From positions 6,681,501 to 6,745,500 of the forward strand of contig OX438754.1 in the NCBI GenBank assembly GCA_949316235.1: 64,000 bases of DNA, given 5' to 3'. Made by a program: the position numbers and the translations under genes. Positions 12,113 through 23,179 of this stretch are shown here, in pieces (positions within the stretch are counted from its first letter, which is position 1; every line of letters begins with the position of its first letter). The notes below the pieces were generated by a model, which was not told where the DNA came from, searched no databases, and saw only the letters and a list, made by a program, of their open reading frames with translations. Source of the DNA: Oegoconia quadripuncta. Taxonomy: Eukaryota; Arthropoda; Insecta; Lepidoptera; Autostichidae.

Positions 12113-13586
12113 CAGGTTTCAGCAGAGGCGGCAGCATTGGTCGACAAAAATTAGTTTCGACCGATTTGGCCAAGGACCAGAAAGCCTTGCTACCAGAGGG
12201 GTAAGTGGCGAGCCTGTTTCCAATCTGGCCGATGTGGTCGAAACGTGCCTTTCGCAGTACTTTCTTGCAGGATTTGGCGGCTTTATTATAAGCAGTCTTC
12301 TTAAAATGGACTTCCGGTGCTTTTTGCGAACGAGCAGCAGCCCAGGCCAAATACGCAGATTGCTTCGCCGCTTCGGCTTGTGCACAATCTGCGTTGAACC
12401 ACGGGCGCGCTTTGCCACCGAGAGATACGTCAGAGAAAGGAATAAAATATTCCATTGCCTGACGCATCACATCGGTAATGGCTATCGCGCAGCTCGACGG
12501 ATCGTCCGAAGAAAAACATGCCTGCCGCCAAGGATAGGATGTAAAGAAGTTACGCATCTCATCCCAATCTGCTGACTTGTATCGCCATACTCGCCTGGTA
12601 CCTCTGGGACTTCGTTCAGGCGGTGAGTAATTGGATACAGATTTCACCAGACAGTGGTCAGATGTCCCCAATGGTGAAGAAATCGAGACCACGTATCTGT
12701 CCGGATCAGTTGTCAGCAGAAGATCCAAGCAATTAGCAGTATGGCCGGCAACATCGGGTATACGCGTAGGTTGGTCTACCAGCTGAGTGAGGTTTTGCGA
12801 TAACGCAAGTTTAAATACCTCTTTCCCTGCGTGGTCGGTGTTCTGGTACGGGAACAACCACTCTTGGTGGTGGGCATTGAAGTCCCCCAGAAAAACCAGT
12901 TGCGCGGTGGGATACCTTTGTTGCGCGGCATCTGCTGTTAGGCAAAGGTAGTCGACCAGCCTGGTTGTCTCTAGATCACCGCTGTGCGACCTGTAAACAC
13001 CAGCATAGAGAATTTTCTCTACTCCGGTATCCACAAGCACCCACAAAACAGAAAATTTAGGATCCTCAAGGTTCCGGAGACGCCGACAGCAGATGTCATC
13101 GCGAGCATACACGCAGACCCCAGCGTGTGGCTTAAAATTGTGCTCCAGAGAATACCCTGGGTAATTAAGGTATGCTGCGTCAGTCGGACATCCTATCTGC
13201 GTCTCCGTGAGGAAAAGTAAATGAGGTTTACTAGTCTCAAGGTGGTGGTGGACTGGGTTGAGATTGGAGTGCAGTCCTCGAATATTGGAGAGGTGCACTT
13301 TAAGCGAGAGGACGTGCTTCCGCTGTGCAAACCTCATTTTCCTTTTGTTCCTTTTCATTTTTAAATTTATGACGGCGTGAATAGGCAAAGAACGGTAGTT
13401 GAACGAGGCGCTACAACTTTGACCTACAGACGTATACGGGCCTGCCACGCCGATGGTGGACTCGTCTGGAGACTGCGGGGACGCCCGAACCCCCCCGAAA
13501 TGGCCATTGGGTCCTCTCATCCGGTCGCCAACCGGCACAATGGAGCATTTCGGGATTTTTCGCGAGTTGGCGGGGCAGCCTTTCAT
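12084..13586 (-). pseudogene. AP-type endonuclease part of Jockey-group ORF2
   Basis: The open frame of 500 codons carries an apurinic-like endonuclease domain: 'SNIRG' start motif, 'FLTETQ' (catalytic E), 'LGDFNAHH' (D-x-N), 'LDLLLTTDP' and the closing 'GTSDHCLV' (SDH triad) in order from about residue 98 to 310. It nicks target DNA for target-primed reverse transcription. After the domain comes a basic linker, then 'LLKPDGSLAHTKG' and a stop. Family members have roughly a hundred more residues (linker and first RT blocks) before the RT motif 'NYRPIAI'. The two pieces here are nearly adjacent in different frames, so an internal deletion is inferred. The first about 75 codons are leader translation rather than protein; the start is uncertain. 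Confidence 0.8.
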
Positions 13587-13947
13587 AACTGGCTGGGCTA
13601 CTAATTGGGCCCCCTACTAACTGCGGTCGGCCAGCGGAGAACCGTGCTTCGGATCCCGCTACCCTCCGCGACGAGGCAACCAGCGCAGCAGCACCGCAAT
13701 GTCCGGACCGGTCTACTGAAGTAGCGCAACTGTTCAGACCCGTTCTCTGTTTGGCTGCTTCAGGCATCAAACCGGAACACGACTATGTCGCTTGGCGGTT
13801 TGGCTTTGCCTGAAGGGTGGTAACTAGCCGCGGCCGAAGCCTACCACCAGTTAAAGTTGCTCGTTTAGCACCACCCGGGGGTCACGTGTAGGGTCTCGAG
13901 GGTACAGCCTACGGACGTGAGCAACATCAACCCCCAAAATCGGTCGG

Positions 13948-14085
13948 GTCGATTCGGATGTACACCAACTAAACTAAAACCAGTTTTAAAGTAGTAACTG
14001 TCTCTTTTTCCCTGGAACAGTACGATGCGACGGCACCACTCCAAAACTGGTTTTAGTTTAGTTATAAAACATCCGAATCGACACC
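13948..14085. mobile_element. Foldback MITE (family A), right part, split by the Jockey insertion
   Basis: The arms are self-complementary: 'gattcggatgtac...ctaaactaaaaccagtttt' against 'aaaactggttttagtttag...catccgaatcgacacc'. Nine bases of the left tip, ggtgtcgat, lie 3.3 kb away at 10,656-10,664 just before the retrotransposon poly-A tail. The MITE was therefore interrupted. Reassembled length is about 141 bases, matching the uninterrupted 140-base copy at 51,111-51,250. The tip is GGTGTCGATTCGG. No coding capacity. Confidence 0.85.
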
Positions 14086-14635
14086 ATTGTCTGTCCTTAA
14101 TGTGTTACGAAATGACAAGGACGGATAGTGAATTGACGTCACGACAACATTTTCCAAAGCAATTTAGGTCGACTGCCGGTCAGTCTGAGGCCAAGGCCAA
14201 GTCGCCAGGGCACCAGAGTCAAGTGGTTCGAGAGTCGACGTTGCGGCATTAGGGCAGAAGCAACGGATCGACAGATAGTTCAATGAAGTGTCTGAAGACG
14301 ACCCGCATTTCTGGTGCACGACATCGCCTACCCAAACTTTTTTCGTGAGTAGGTACCTACCTACCGTTTGGACATCTCACATAAAACGTAGTGATTATAT
14401 TCTCTTTGATCTCACTATTTTTATTACATAATAAGGTTGAGACTTCCTCGTAAGTATGAAAATACCGATATGAGGCGTCGCTCTTCCATAGCAAAGACTT
14501 ATAATAAGAAGTAAATATTACTATACTACCTAGGTAATTAATCTTTTCTAATGAATGACATTAGATATTGTTTATAATCGCAATCGATTTAGGGGAACTT
14601 TTATTCATCCCAATGGAGGTGGTGGTTGTAGTTTC
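14086..14635. other. Intergenic, nothing recognised
   Basis: Short open frames only. A third TGACGTCA palindrome lies near 14,134. No repeat partner elsewhere in the window was noticed. Confidence 0.5.
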
Positions 14636-14665
14636 TTATTAATAAATCGATCTTGAGATTGAATT
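14636..14665 (+). repeat. Fragment of MITE family B
   Basis: The string 'attaataaatcgatcttgagattga' matches the left arm of the complete family-B MITE at 30,379-30,524. Confidence 0.5.
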
Positions 14666-14779
14666 CCTATTATAATTTTATTGGTATAATGGTATAATAT
14701 TTGTATTGGTTTTTTTTTTTTTTTTTTAGTTTTATTTTCTCCTCTAGGAGAAGGCAAAGGGATCTAGTCCATAACAGCC

Positions 14780-15570
14780 ATGTCTTATTTTTCTTATTTC
14801 TTCATTTTGTAAGTCAGTCTCAGTCAAAACAAGTCATTCGTCGTATACTTGGCGTATACAGAGTCTAGTCACGGTCAAGTCATTCTTCAGTAAAGTGGCA
14901 GAATACTTTACAAAAGATTTTGGCGGCTTCTTGTGGGAACCCGAAAGCTCCGTTACGCACTTTAATTTACACTTCCCTTCACTTGTACACCATCACTAAC
15001 GTTTGCTGCACAATATTCTGCCATTATTAAGCTTCAAAAAATGCTACTTTGCTCGACGAGTTCCCGCCAAAAAGCCATATTTGTATTGGGTTCGATTGTT
15101 GTTATTTTCTTCATCCCTTAGGATAGGCAAAGGACAAAGCCATACAGCCAGATCTTTTCTTATTGGTTTCGATAAAGAAATTCGAAATTTGAATTCGAAA
15201 AGAAAAAAAAAATGTTGCGTGCGTTTTAAATTACGTAGGGAGTTTTTTGGCGGGATCTCGGCGAGTAAAGTTGCATTTTTCTTTATAATTCTTATAATTT
15301 GTGCATTCTAACTTTTGAAGCTTAATAATGGCAGAATATTGTGCAACAAACGTTAGTGTTGATGTACAGGTGAAAGGAAGTGTAAATTAAAGTGCGTAAC
15401 GGAGCTTTCGGGTTCCCACAAGAAGCCGCCAAAATCTTTTGTAAAGCATTCTGCCACTTTACTGAAGAATGGCTTGACCGTGACTAGACTCTGTATACGC
15501 CAAGTATACGACGAATTACTTGTTTTGACTGAGACTGACTTATAAACTGAAGAAATAAGAGAAATAACAT
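14780..15570. repeat. Large inverted repeat (about 295 and 328 base arms)
   Basis: The left arm 14,780-15,074 is the reverse complement of 15,243-15,570, with about 168 bases between. From 'aagtcagtctcagtc' to 'aagcttcaaaa' (about 235 bases) I count roughly eight mismatches. The right arm has about 40 additional bases near 15,270-15,310. The loop begins with a second, same-strand copy of the sequence just outside the left arm ('tttgtattgg...ttattttct...aggcaaagg'), so the unit may be a longer foldback element. No domain was recognised in any frame. RNA from either strand would form a long hairpin. Confidence 0.8.
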
Positions 15571-16067
15571 TTTTCACTCGAAACTGGCAGTAATGTCCCT
15601 CGACAGTGAGGTTGACTGGTTGCCATCCTCAAAAATAAGAAGAAGAAATCCAATACAGCTGCCTTTTTATCACATTTTACAACAAATCATTCCAGCACCC
15701 CTCAGACCGTAGACAGAGAACGTCTACGCCTCAGACCAAGGAAACCCACCCAATAGGGTTCAATTATAGTTTTCGACGAAACAATTTTTTTTTTTTTATT
15801 ATGGCTTTATTTATTTAAGGCTTTGGGGCAAACAAATTCAAAAATTTTGTTGGTCTCATACCTGAAAAAATTTTTAATAAGGAAAACTATGAAAGCCATT
15901 GATTTATTTAACAAATCTTTTTCGCGCTTTCTTAGCGCCATCTCTTACAATCCTCGAGAACTAATAGGACCGCTGAAAATAAATGGCCACAAAACAAACC
16001 GTGCACAACCAATAATTATTTTTAGTCTGTAGTCTGTGGGTATATAAGTGCAAACAAAATTACAATA
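15571..16067. other. Non-coding; poly-T tract and possible repeat end
   Basis: An interrupted T run at 15,786-15,798 precedes 'attatggctttatttatttaaggc'. This could be the reverse-strand tail of a retroposon, but no head was found. Nothing else is supportable. Confidence 0.4.
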
Positions 16068-16573
16068 TTGATCAGATCCACGTCTACGACTCCGAGGCGA
16101 GTCGTCAAGACGGTGGCCACCTTCCTTGCAGACCGGCGTTTCCAAGTAGCGGTGGAAGACGCCCTGTCGCCGGAGCGCGTCATCGAGGCTGGAGTGCCTC
16201 AAGGTAGCTGCCTGTCGCCGATCTGCTACGCCAAGTATACAGACGACATCCCAGTGGAAGACGGTACGTCTCTAGCCCTGTTTGCGGACGACGCGGCGTA
16301 CTACGCGTCGTCCATGAACGCCAAACACGCCGTCAAAAAAATACAGAGGACTCTGGACGCTCTCCCCGACTGGCTAAGTAAGTGGAGACTTTCAGTTAAT
16401 GTTAACAAAACGTAAGCCATTAACATTTACAGGACACACCCTCGTCTAAAAGAGCCACCACGCGTCAGACTGTTCGCACAGGAGATCGAGTGGGCCGCAG
16501 TGGTGAAATACCTAGGGGTCTACATTGACCGGTGCTTGAACATGAAGGCGCACGTGAAACACGTGAAAAACAC
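16068..16573 (+). pseudogene. Reverse transcriptase fragment of a non-LTR retrotransposon
   Basis: The frame carries RT palm blocks 'FLADRRFQVAVEDA', 'IEAGVPQGSCLSPICYAKY' and 'LALFADDAAYYAS', the FADD active site, then 'KWRLSVNVNKT'. A TAA at 16,413-16,415 stops it, but the same frame reopens with 'RLFAQEIEWAAVVKYLGVYIDRCLNMKAHV'. So there is one nonsense codon in an otherwise typical Jockey-type palm/thumb. The coding part runs into a run of 19 G (16,574-16,592) and then loses homology. A perfect hairpin at 16,740-16,762 may belong to its 3' untranslated region. Confidence 0.75.
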
Positions 16574-16592
16574 GGGGGGGGGGGGGGGGGGG
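16574..16592 (+). repeat. Run of 19 G
   Basis: An uninterrupted G homopolymer at the point where the RT homology ends. Such long G runs are rare in AT-rich insect DNA and are also error-prone in sequencing. Confidence 0.9.
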
Positions 16593-16739
16593 CTGGATCG
16601 TGCGCTCCCACGCCACCTGTGTAATTATTATTTTTATACTTGTATTTTAATAATAATAACCACCCTAATGACCTATTTGTTTCAACAGATAGCGGCAGAC
16701 ACTCCTAGCAGCAGACCATTGCCTGGAGAGTAGGCTCCC

Positions 16740-16762
16740 CACGCTTCCCTTCGGGAAGCGTG
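16740..16762 (+). other. Perfect hairpin, 10-bp stem and 3-base loop
   Basis: CACGCTTCCC-TTC-GGGAAGCGTG. It lies downstream of the RT fragment and may be a retrotransposon 3' UTR structure; the function is not established. Confidence 0.6.
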
Positions 16763-17187
16763 AGAAGAATATCACGTAATATTGATCAGAAATATGAGTC
16801 TATCGAGTAATTTATTAAAAGATACTCACATGTTTCTTTGGTAATTTTTTTAGTGATGCATTTTTTTACAAAATCAGCATTTGATACGTCGTACCTACGC
16901 GAACGAAGTCGGTGTATGATTGACTTCCTATTGGTTCCAAACTTCCATTTTAACACAAGTGAAGTGGTGCCATTTTTATTGTTTCACGTAAACGTATGAA
17001 AAAATAGGGCATATTATGTAAGTGCTTTAGAAGGTATTTGCATGGGTAGTTTTTTTTCGAAACCATTATCGAATAAACCGTTAATGTGTCATTTGACGGC
17101 CGCGTTTGTAGTCTATTCCATATAATTACATCATTGAATTATATATAAATAAAGACAACTTGGAGAAAATATGACACTGCGACATCC

Positions 17188-17980
17188 ATGTCCATCCATA
17201 CATGTATAAACTTGTTGTATAGTACAGCCGATGCGTCATTTAGAGCTTGTAGCGCAAGGTTTACGAGAAAAGAAGGGTTTCAAGGCACATTATTTCAAAA
17301 GCATAAATCCGCGAGCAGGACGCCCGGGCTGTATATATTTCGCCCAAAACAAGAAGACGCCAGACCTACCTACAAACCATGTACGCGGTGGACGAATACT
17401 AAACATGCCGGGGGTGAAAATAGAGGCATGGAGAGGTAAAAAGGGCACAGCTCAATGCCATCGATGACAAGCATTTAGGCATTCCTCCCATTGCTGCAAC
17501 CGTCCGATCGCCTGTGTCCGCTACGGAGGCCCGCACGCAACATGAGACTGTCCATGCTCAAGAGATCAGCCGCCCACATGCGTCAACTGCGGAGGGGAAA
17601 TAGAAAAGCGGGCACCGTCGCAAGGCTGGGCCCAGAGACGAAAGCCAAACTAGAAACCGCAACAGCAACGGTATCCGAAACCGCGACGGCATGGCTCCAG
17701 CCAATACGGCAACTCACATAGGAGCACCACCCCGCCACCAACAAAACCGCGCAGCGAGAAGGAGAAGAAGAGGCGCATAAAGAAAAAGGGCCCAGCGGAA
17801 GAGATTTCAGCTGCCAAGAATACCGCCGCGCCGACCGAGACGGCAGCCCCAGCAATGTGCCCCAACTCGATGCAAGAAGCCTAGCTCTAACGCTGGGCCT
17901 TCTAAAGCAGGTACTCACTGCGGCCTTAGCGGGAACTACATTGAGTCCTGCTATCCTCAGAGGGACGACTCCTACCATCC
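17188..17980 (+). pseudogene. ORF1 (Gag-like) fragment of a Jockey-group retrotransposon
   Basis: The frame beginning near 17,231 reads into zinc-knuckle-like cysteine/histidine spacing around 17,455-17,620 ('QCHR.QAFRHSSHCC', 'CVRYGGPHAT', 'TCVNCGG'). These are interrupted by at least two stop codons. A basic, proline-rich tail and then the start of the endonuclease ORF (17,987) follow, in the normal ORF1-ORF2 order. ORF1 proteins of this group coat the RNA. The N-terminal part is missing or not recognisable, and the copy is dead. Confidence 0.6.
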
Positions 17981-17986
17981 AGTCCC

Positions 17987-19320
17987 ATGGCTAAATCTCT
18001 GAGGATAGTTCATTGGAATGCCCAAGCCCTGGCAGGCAAAAACAAGCTGTTGCATCACTTCTGGAGAGAACAGGAGGTGGATGTAGCACTAATCAACGAG
18101 ACCCACGTGAAGCCCTCTACACAACTTAAGATCTCGGGCTACTTCGTGTACCGACAGGATCCTACCAACGGCGTTCCATACAGGGGACTGGCGGTGTTAG
18201 TAAGGAGGAACATTCTACATCAGCCACCTAAGAAGCTCGAAACTTTTTACGTACTTGAAGTGATGGCCTAGGTGAACGGCCAAGATCTCCGCTTATTTGC
18301 CACATACCGCCCCCCAACCTCGGACCACTTTAAGGTGGAGGATCTCAGGGGACTAGTATAGTACCAACCATTGTGGCCGGCGACCTGAACGCGAAGCATC
18401 CGTCCTGAAATTCCACCTCCACGAACGCCGTTGGTAGAAGAATACACCAGGACGTCGTCGGTCCAGAAGAACCAACGAGATACGATCAGGCGGAACACAC
18501 CGACGAGGTACTGGATATCGTGTGCAAGGGCCTAAAATCGCTGCCGAAGCAGGATATTGCTGGACCTCTTTCAGACCATATGCCGGTGTTACTGGTACTA
18601 GAAGTCATGCCAACCAGACTGGGATTACTAACACCCAGGCAACACACCAATTGGGAGCTTAGAGCATTTAGGTTGAATGCTCTAAGATTGGGAGGCGTTT
18701 TCGGCGGTGAGAGTGTATCCATCGGCGGCCCAGTGAACACGCCAGAGGAGGTGGAGCAGGCCACCAAAGAAATCACTGCCACAATCCAGTCGGCGCTCAA
18801 AACAGCATCGCACACCGCTCCGGCTAGGCAGAGGAGGGACAATTGCCTACCCGAACCAAGGAGGTCATAGCGGAAAAGCGCCGCATTAGGAAGATGGTGG
18901 ACACAGTGAAGAAGCTCATTCTAGATCACGCAAGAATGTCATGGGAGAGCCAAATACGGGACATTGAGGACGAGGTTCCCTCCATTCACCGACTGTGCTG
19001 TCAGCTCTCTTCCTCTCCCGAACCAGCTCGCCCACTGACGGACGGGAATGGCCAACAGAACTACAAGGCAGATGAAAGGGCTGTTTGTCGAGTGCCTGGA
19101 AGTGCAATTCACACCGAACCCGACCACCAGTGAGGACCACACCAGAAGGGTGGAAGAACACCTTCGAGATTACTTATCAGCACGAATGGAACCAAAAGAG
19201 GACCCGGTCTTCTTCTCACCCGGCCAAGTACAACGGGCTCTCAAGAAACCGAAACCGAAGAAAGCCCCGGGCGCAGACCCCGAATATGGCGCTACGCCAT
19301 TTGCCACCTCGTACCGTAGT
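17987..19320 (+). pseudogene. ORF2 5' part (endonuclease to start of RT), frameshifted and truncated
   Basis: Starts with 'LRIVHWNAQALAGKNKLL' and 'VALINETHVKP' (catalytic E), then 'GYFVYRQD' and 'RGLAVLVRR', the hallmark opening of a Jockey-type endonuclease. Later frames hold 'AGDLNAKH'-like and 'DHMPVLLVLE' pieces (about 18,380 and 18,575), then 'PKPKKAPGADP', the first RT block, where the copy stops at about 19,310. Successive blocks sit in different frames, so at least three frameshifts have accumulated. The RT palm is absent here but a similar-looking palm lies upstream at 16,068-16,573. Confidence 0.7.
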
Positions 19321-20629
19321 CACATTTACTTTTAATGTTTTATTTTGTTTATACTATTTTATTATACCTGCAACAGATTTTCAAAAGTCAACTTAAGGTC
19401 AACCCATCATGATACAGACTTATGATCACAGTTAAGTACTTAGGCTTTACAACAAAGACTACAATGTATATACGGCTTTACAAGTTAAAGGCATTAACTG
19501 ACAATTAGATTTAGATTTTAGATTAGCTAACAATTTATTTTCTGTGTGTGTGAAGTGGGAGAGTCCGAGTATAGAATAGCGATATAACTAAGCACGTTAT
19601 TTCGTTAAAACTTGCATCACCGTTTCGTTATTTTTTAGGAATAATGGTGAAATTTAATCATGAATATCGATGAATATCTGTCATTCAGTTCTAGTTCTAG
19701 ACAAAAATCTCTTGGACTCTTTTGCTTTTAGGAAAACATAGATACCTATTTTTTTTTATCGAAAACAAAATCGATACACAGGTATGGATGTCGATAAAAT
19801 TTTATGTGTGTAATCCCTTTGAGTCGATTCGTTTAGATCGATCGTTCTTTTTGTAAAAAAATAAAATAGTAAAATCGAACGAGCGAACATCTCTTTTTCT
19901 GCAACAAACAAGCTAAATATTGAAAATCCGGGTGGTTTCAGTCATAGCTTTTTCTTGATTATAAGTTTTATTTTTCCTAAAAATCAGTTAAATTAGTGTT
20001 CAAGTAAATGTTGATTTGATATCGAACGAGAGTGTAAATAGCTGAGAATTACAGATCAAGTGGTGTGTTGGTGTCTGTCATTTGTCGAGTTGAGATATAT
20101 CGCGCAATGTCTCCTCGTATTGTGGATAAACTGGTGCAATTTTTGTAAAAATCTGCATAATTTTTCATAAGTATGTACCTAATAGAAATAGTAATGAGGC
20201 GACTGTTCGTATTTCTCTTTTAGCAGGTCATTTGACCTTGGATTGTAGACTTCTTTCAATAAATGAACAGCTCCAGAAATCCAGGTTTACGGATCATTAT
20301 GATTAAGTATGTTCGCCACATTTGAGGTGCTGTTGACAATAAGAATAATTCGGAGTCGATAATGAACAAGCATAGATATTCCTAAAAAATCAGCTTATCC
20401 CTATCATGCATATGGTGTTGGATGGATTTAGTTTGTGTTTGTATAAAAAAGAAATACTCAGATCCACCTGAGTGTATGTTTTTCGTACGTCCTACGTCCT
20501 GTACAGGTACCCATAACAATTATGAAATTCTGAAATGAAATATAATGGGACAGAATATATTATATCCTACAGCCTTATTGTTTAACTTCAATGGCCAATG
20601 AATTCATTTCCATCACTTTCGCCATTCGT
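19321..20629. other. Intergenic; contains a MITE family-B fragment
   Basis: The segment 19,325-19,405 ('ttttgtttatact', 'tgcaacagattttcaaaagtcaacttaag') matches the centre/right of the family-B MITE at 30,379-30,524. The last about 50 bases before 20,630 belong to a dispersed repeat, another copy of which is at 36,765-36,865. No gene seen. Confidence 0.55.
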
Positions 20630-20632
20630 TTA

Positions 20633-20660
20633 TGCCTGTAGCACACCTCCGCTGCGAAAC
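20633..20660 (+). repeat. Harbinger left terminal inverted repeat
   Basis: A 28-base terminus starting TGCCTGTAGCACACC, identical to the right end when inverted. Preceded by the target duplication TTA. Confidence 0.95.
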
Positions 20661-20771
20661 AACAACTGCGAAACCGCTGCGCGAGTTTCGCTGTGCAACA
20701 GTACTTCACTTACGCGAAACTATTAGCGAAACCTAAAAATAGAACAGTTGAGAAATAGCAATCGAAAGAAA

Positions 20772-22987
20772 ATGTCGTCGCTTTCGGAGTCAGAGGAGGA
20801 ACTTATCTTACTCTGGTCAACAACTTTAAAAAGGCGTCGTACCTGGGTGCATGATATCAATAAAAAAAGAAAAAAGTTGGGAGAAAATAGGTTATGTAAA
20901 GAATTACAGTCACATGAAGACCGTTTTTATTCTTACTTCAGAATGACACCAGACAGTTTTGAAGAGTTATTTAACCTTATAAAGCCTTATATTACTAAAC
21001 AAGATACAAGGTTTAGAGATGCTATTTCTAGCAAGGAAAGACTGGCATTAACTTTGAGGTAAGTACCTATATTAAAATTAAAATTACAAAATAAAAATTA
21101 AAAAACAATTATGACGATAATTGAGAAAAATATATAGATGTACTCAAATCAGCAGGTTCGGCGCTATTACTGTCATTGCTTATCAAGGAGTAGTTTCCCG
21201 GAGTAATAGGAGCATGCATGTTTGTTGTATTACTGTCGTAAGAATCTTGATGTGCTGCCTCACTGTCATTTTGAGTAACAGGGGCATGCATGCTTGAGTA
21301 TGTTGTTGTATGTGAAGATGTGTTGCTTCCCCAGGGGGTCTCCGGAGTAACAGGAGCATGAATGGTCATATCATTTGAGTAGTTTGATGTACGTGAAGAT
21401 GTGTTTCTTTCAGCCTCAAGATCACTAAGCTCAGCTTTCATCAATATTTTTGCGATATCGAATTTAACGTTTACTTGTGTCAGTTTGCTTAGTTTTTTAA
21501 AAGAGTCTGCATAACCCAAAAATAACAAATCAATACCGTCACATTTAACCGTGACTTTCTCATCGTTAGAATTTTGTTTCCTTCTACTTTCTAAGTACTC
21601 AACCATTCTGTCTGTAGGATTCATGTTTATTCTTCGCTGTCGCCTGTATATTTGATGTGATGAGCCGGATTGTTGTGTATTGTCTGGTACGATTGTTGCG
21701 TCGCAAGAAGTAGAGGGAGTAAGTTGATTTGCTGACTCTTCATTTGCCACCGAAGAAATTGTACGGCTTGTTTCTTCGCGTTGAGAAGATTCATTATCCA
21801 GAATAATGCTGCTCTCCGTTTGATTGGGGGTAGTAGATGATTCAAGAAATGACATTTGTTCAGCCCAGGCCCAATTCTGTAGTTTTTTTGTTGCTTGGCC
21901 ACTAGAGCTGTGTTTTGATTGCTTGAATTTTCTGAAAGTATCTTTTAAATTTTTCCATTTTGCTTTTAAAGCTGGAACTGAAACAAAGAAGATAAATTAA
22001 TTACAAAGAAAATATTAAATTATATTGTATTGTAATATAGCTAGAGATAGATATATTTAGCAAGAGTGTTTTTTCAAATTCAATTTTATTGGTTACAGGT
22101 TTCTGGCAACTGGAGACACCTACAAGACACTATCTTTCTCTTATCGTATGGGTAATTCAACAGTTTCGAAAATAGTGACTGAAGTTTGTGAAGAATTGTG
22201 GAATACGTTACGACCACTTGTCCTTCCAATACCCACAGAGGAAACTTGGCTGAATATGGCAAAAGAGTTTTTTCAAAAATGGGGTTTTCCTCATTGCCTT
22301 GGTAGCATAGATGGAAAACACATAACCATAAAGTGCCCTCCGGGTAGCGGGTCAATGTTTTACTGTTATAAAAGTAAATATTCAATTGTTTTAATGGCTG
22401 TAGTAGATGCCAATTATAAATTTATTTTTGTAGATGTTGGATCATATGGAAAAGATGCCGATAGTACTATATTTGAAGCAACATCTTTTGCTCAATTATT
22501 AAGGAGCGGCCAACTTAATGTACCAAATCCACAACCATTACAAGGAGAAACAGATTCTTTGCCTTATATTTTTTTAGGCGATGGTGGATTTAAACTTGAA
22601 ACTTTTTTGATGAGACCTTTTGTAAGAGATGCAGCTTTGCAAGATAGAGATAAAAAGATATTTAATCAGGCGCTTAGTACAGCACGGGTAGTTGTGGAAA
22701 ATGCGTTTGGAATAATGGCACAAAAATTTAGGATATTCTTAAGACCTTTCGAAACAGATTTGAGAAATACTATAAAAATTGTGAAAGCAGCTTGTTGTTT
22801 ACACAACTTTATACAGACAAAAGAGACAACCGAACGCGTAAGCTCTGGTTTGGAAACAGAATGCAGGCTTGGAGCCTTTCTTCCACAAAACAGACTCAAT
22901 AGAAACCGCGCACGATCATCATTTGCGGCAGGTGAGATTAGAGACAAATTTGTTCGATACTTTGCACAAGGCAGAACAGATAATTAA
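20772..22987 (+). CDS. Harbinger transposase (HARBI1-like DDE nuclease), two exons
   Basis: Exon 1 is 20,772-21,058 and exon 2 is 22,099-22,987; the intron begins GTAAGT and ends TTACAG. Phase fits (AG|G codon), giving 391 residues, normal for the family. I chose the ATG at 20,772; a frame-open TTG lies eight codons upstream. Residues about 70-110 resemble the N-terminal helical part ('DSFEELFNLIKPYI'). The DDE_4-type catalytic domain follows: 'GSIDGKHITIK' (first D), 'DVGSYGKDADS' (second D region), 'GDGGFKL', and 'VVENAFGIMAQKFRIF' (E). It would cut and paste the element. The intron holds exon 2 of the opposite-strand MADF gene. No frame damage seen. Confidence 0.93.
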
Positions 22988-23179
22988 TTATACGTATACC
23001 TTGTAAATAATAAATAATAATAAATCATGATACCTACCTTCTTCGTTTAACTCTCTCTGGATATCCCTCCATGCCTGTAGTTTTTTTGTGTTGTTTTTGT
23101 AGTCAGGGTGATTTAGTAAGTACAAAACTGGTCTATTTCTCACTGCTTGTATAAGTTTTTCGGTAAATTCCAAATCCAT
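21109..23179 (-). CDS. Harbinger accessory protein with MADF (Myb/SANT-like) domain, two exons
   Basis: Minus-strand exons are 23,179-23,038 and 21,977-21,109. The donor is G|GTAGGT and the acceptor TTTCAG, joined in phase 1, giving 336 residues. Residues 4-90 form a MADF-type trihelix: 'FTEKLIQAVRNRPVLYLLNH', 'KLQAWRDIQRELN', then across the junction 'VPALKAKWKNLKDTFRKFK'. The C-terminal two thirds are Ser/Thr/Asn-rich with repeated 'MHAPVTP'-like units (three copies), probably disordered. In this superfamily such a partner helps transposase nuclear entry and binding to the element ends. Its intron contains all of transposase exon 2. The upstream region (23,230-23,250) has an ATGGCGGC box. 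Confidence 0.9.

Larger units (their letters stand above)
10665..13947 (-). mobile_element. Jockey-group non-LTR retrotransposon, degraded, with poly-A tail
   Basis: This is a minus-strand retrotransposon about 3.3 kb long. The 3' end is marked by a run of about 24 T on the + strand (10,664-10,688), i.e. a poly-A tail. The 5' end at about 13,947 follows a GC-rich leader. The six bases gtcgat abut both ends (10,659-10,664 and 13,948-13,953) and are the likely target-site duplication. The insertion site is the terminal repeat of a MITE whose remainder continues at 13,948-14,085. Coding potential is an endonuclease ORF (13,586-12,084) and an RT ORF (12,112-10,721) with a frameshift and one in-frame stop. 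A shorter copy of the same family is at 53,003-53,372. Confidence 0.85.

Noticed and set aside
14780..15570. THAP-domain (P-element-like) gene in the large inverted repeat
   Set aside because: A start 'MAEYC' suggested it, but the Cys/His spacing is absent and the frame closes quickly.
17583..17978. 131-codon minus-strand frame
   Set aside because: Antisense of the retrotransposon ORF1 tail, which has recognisable zinc-knuckle remnants on the + strand.
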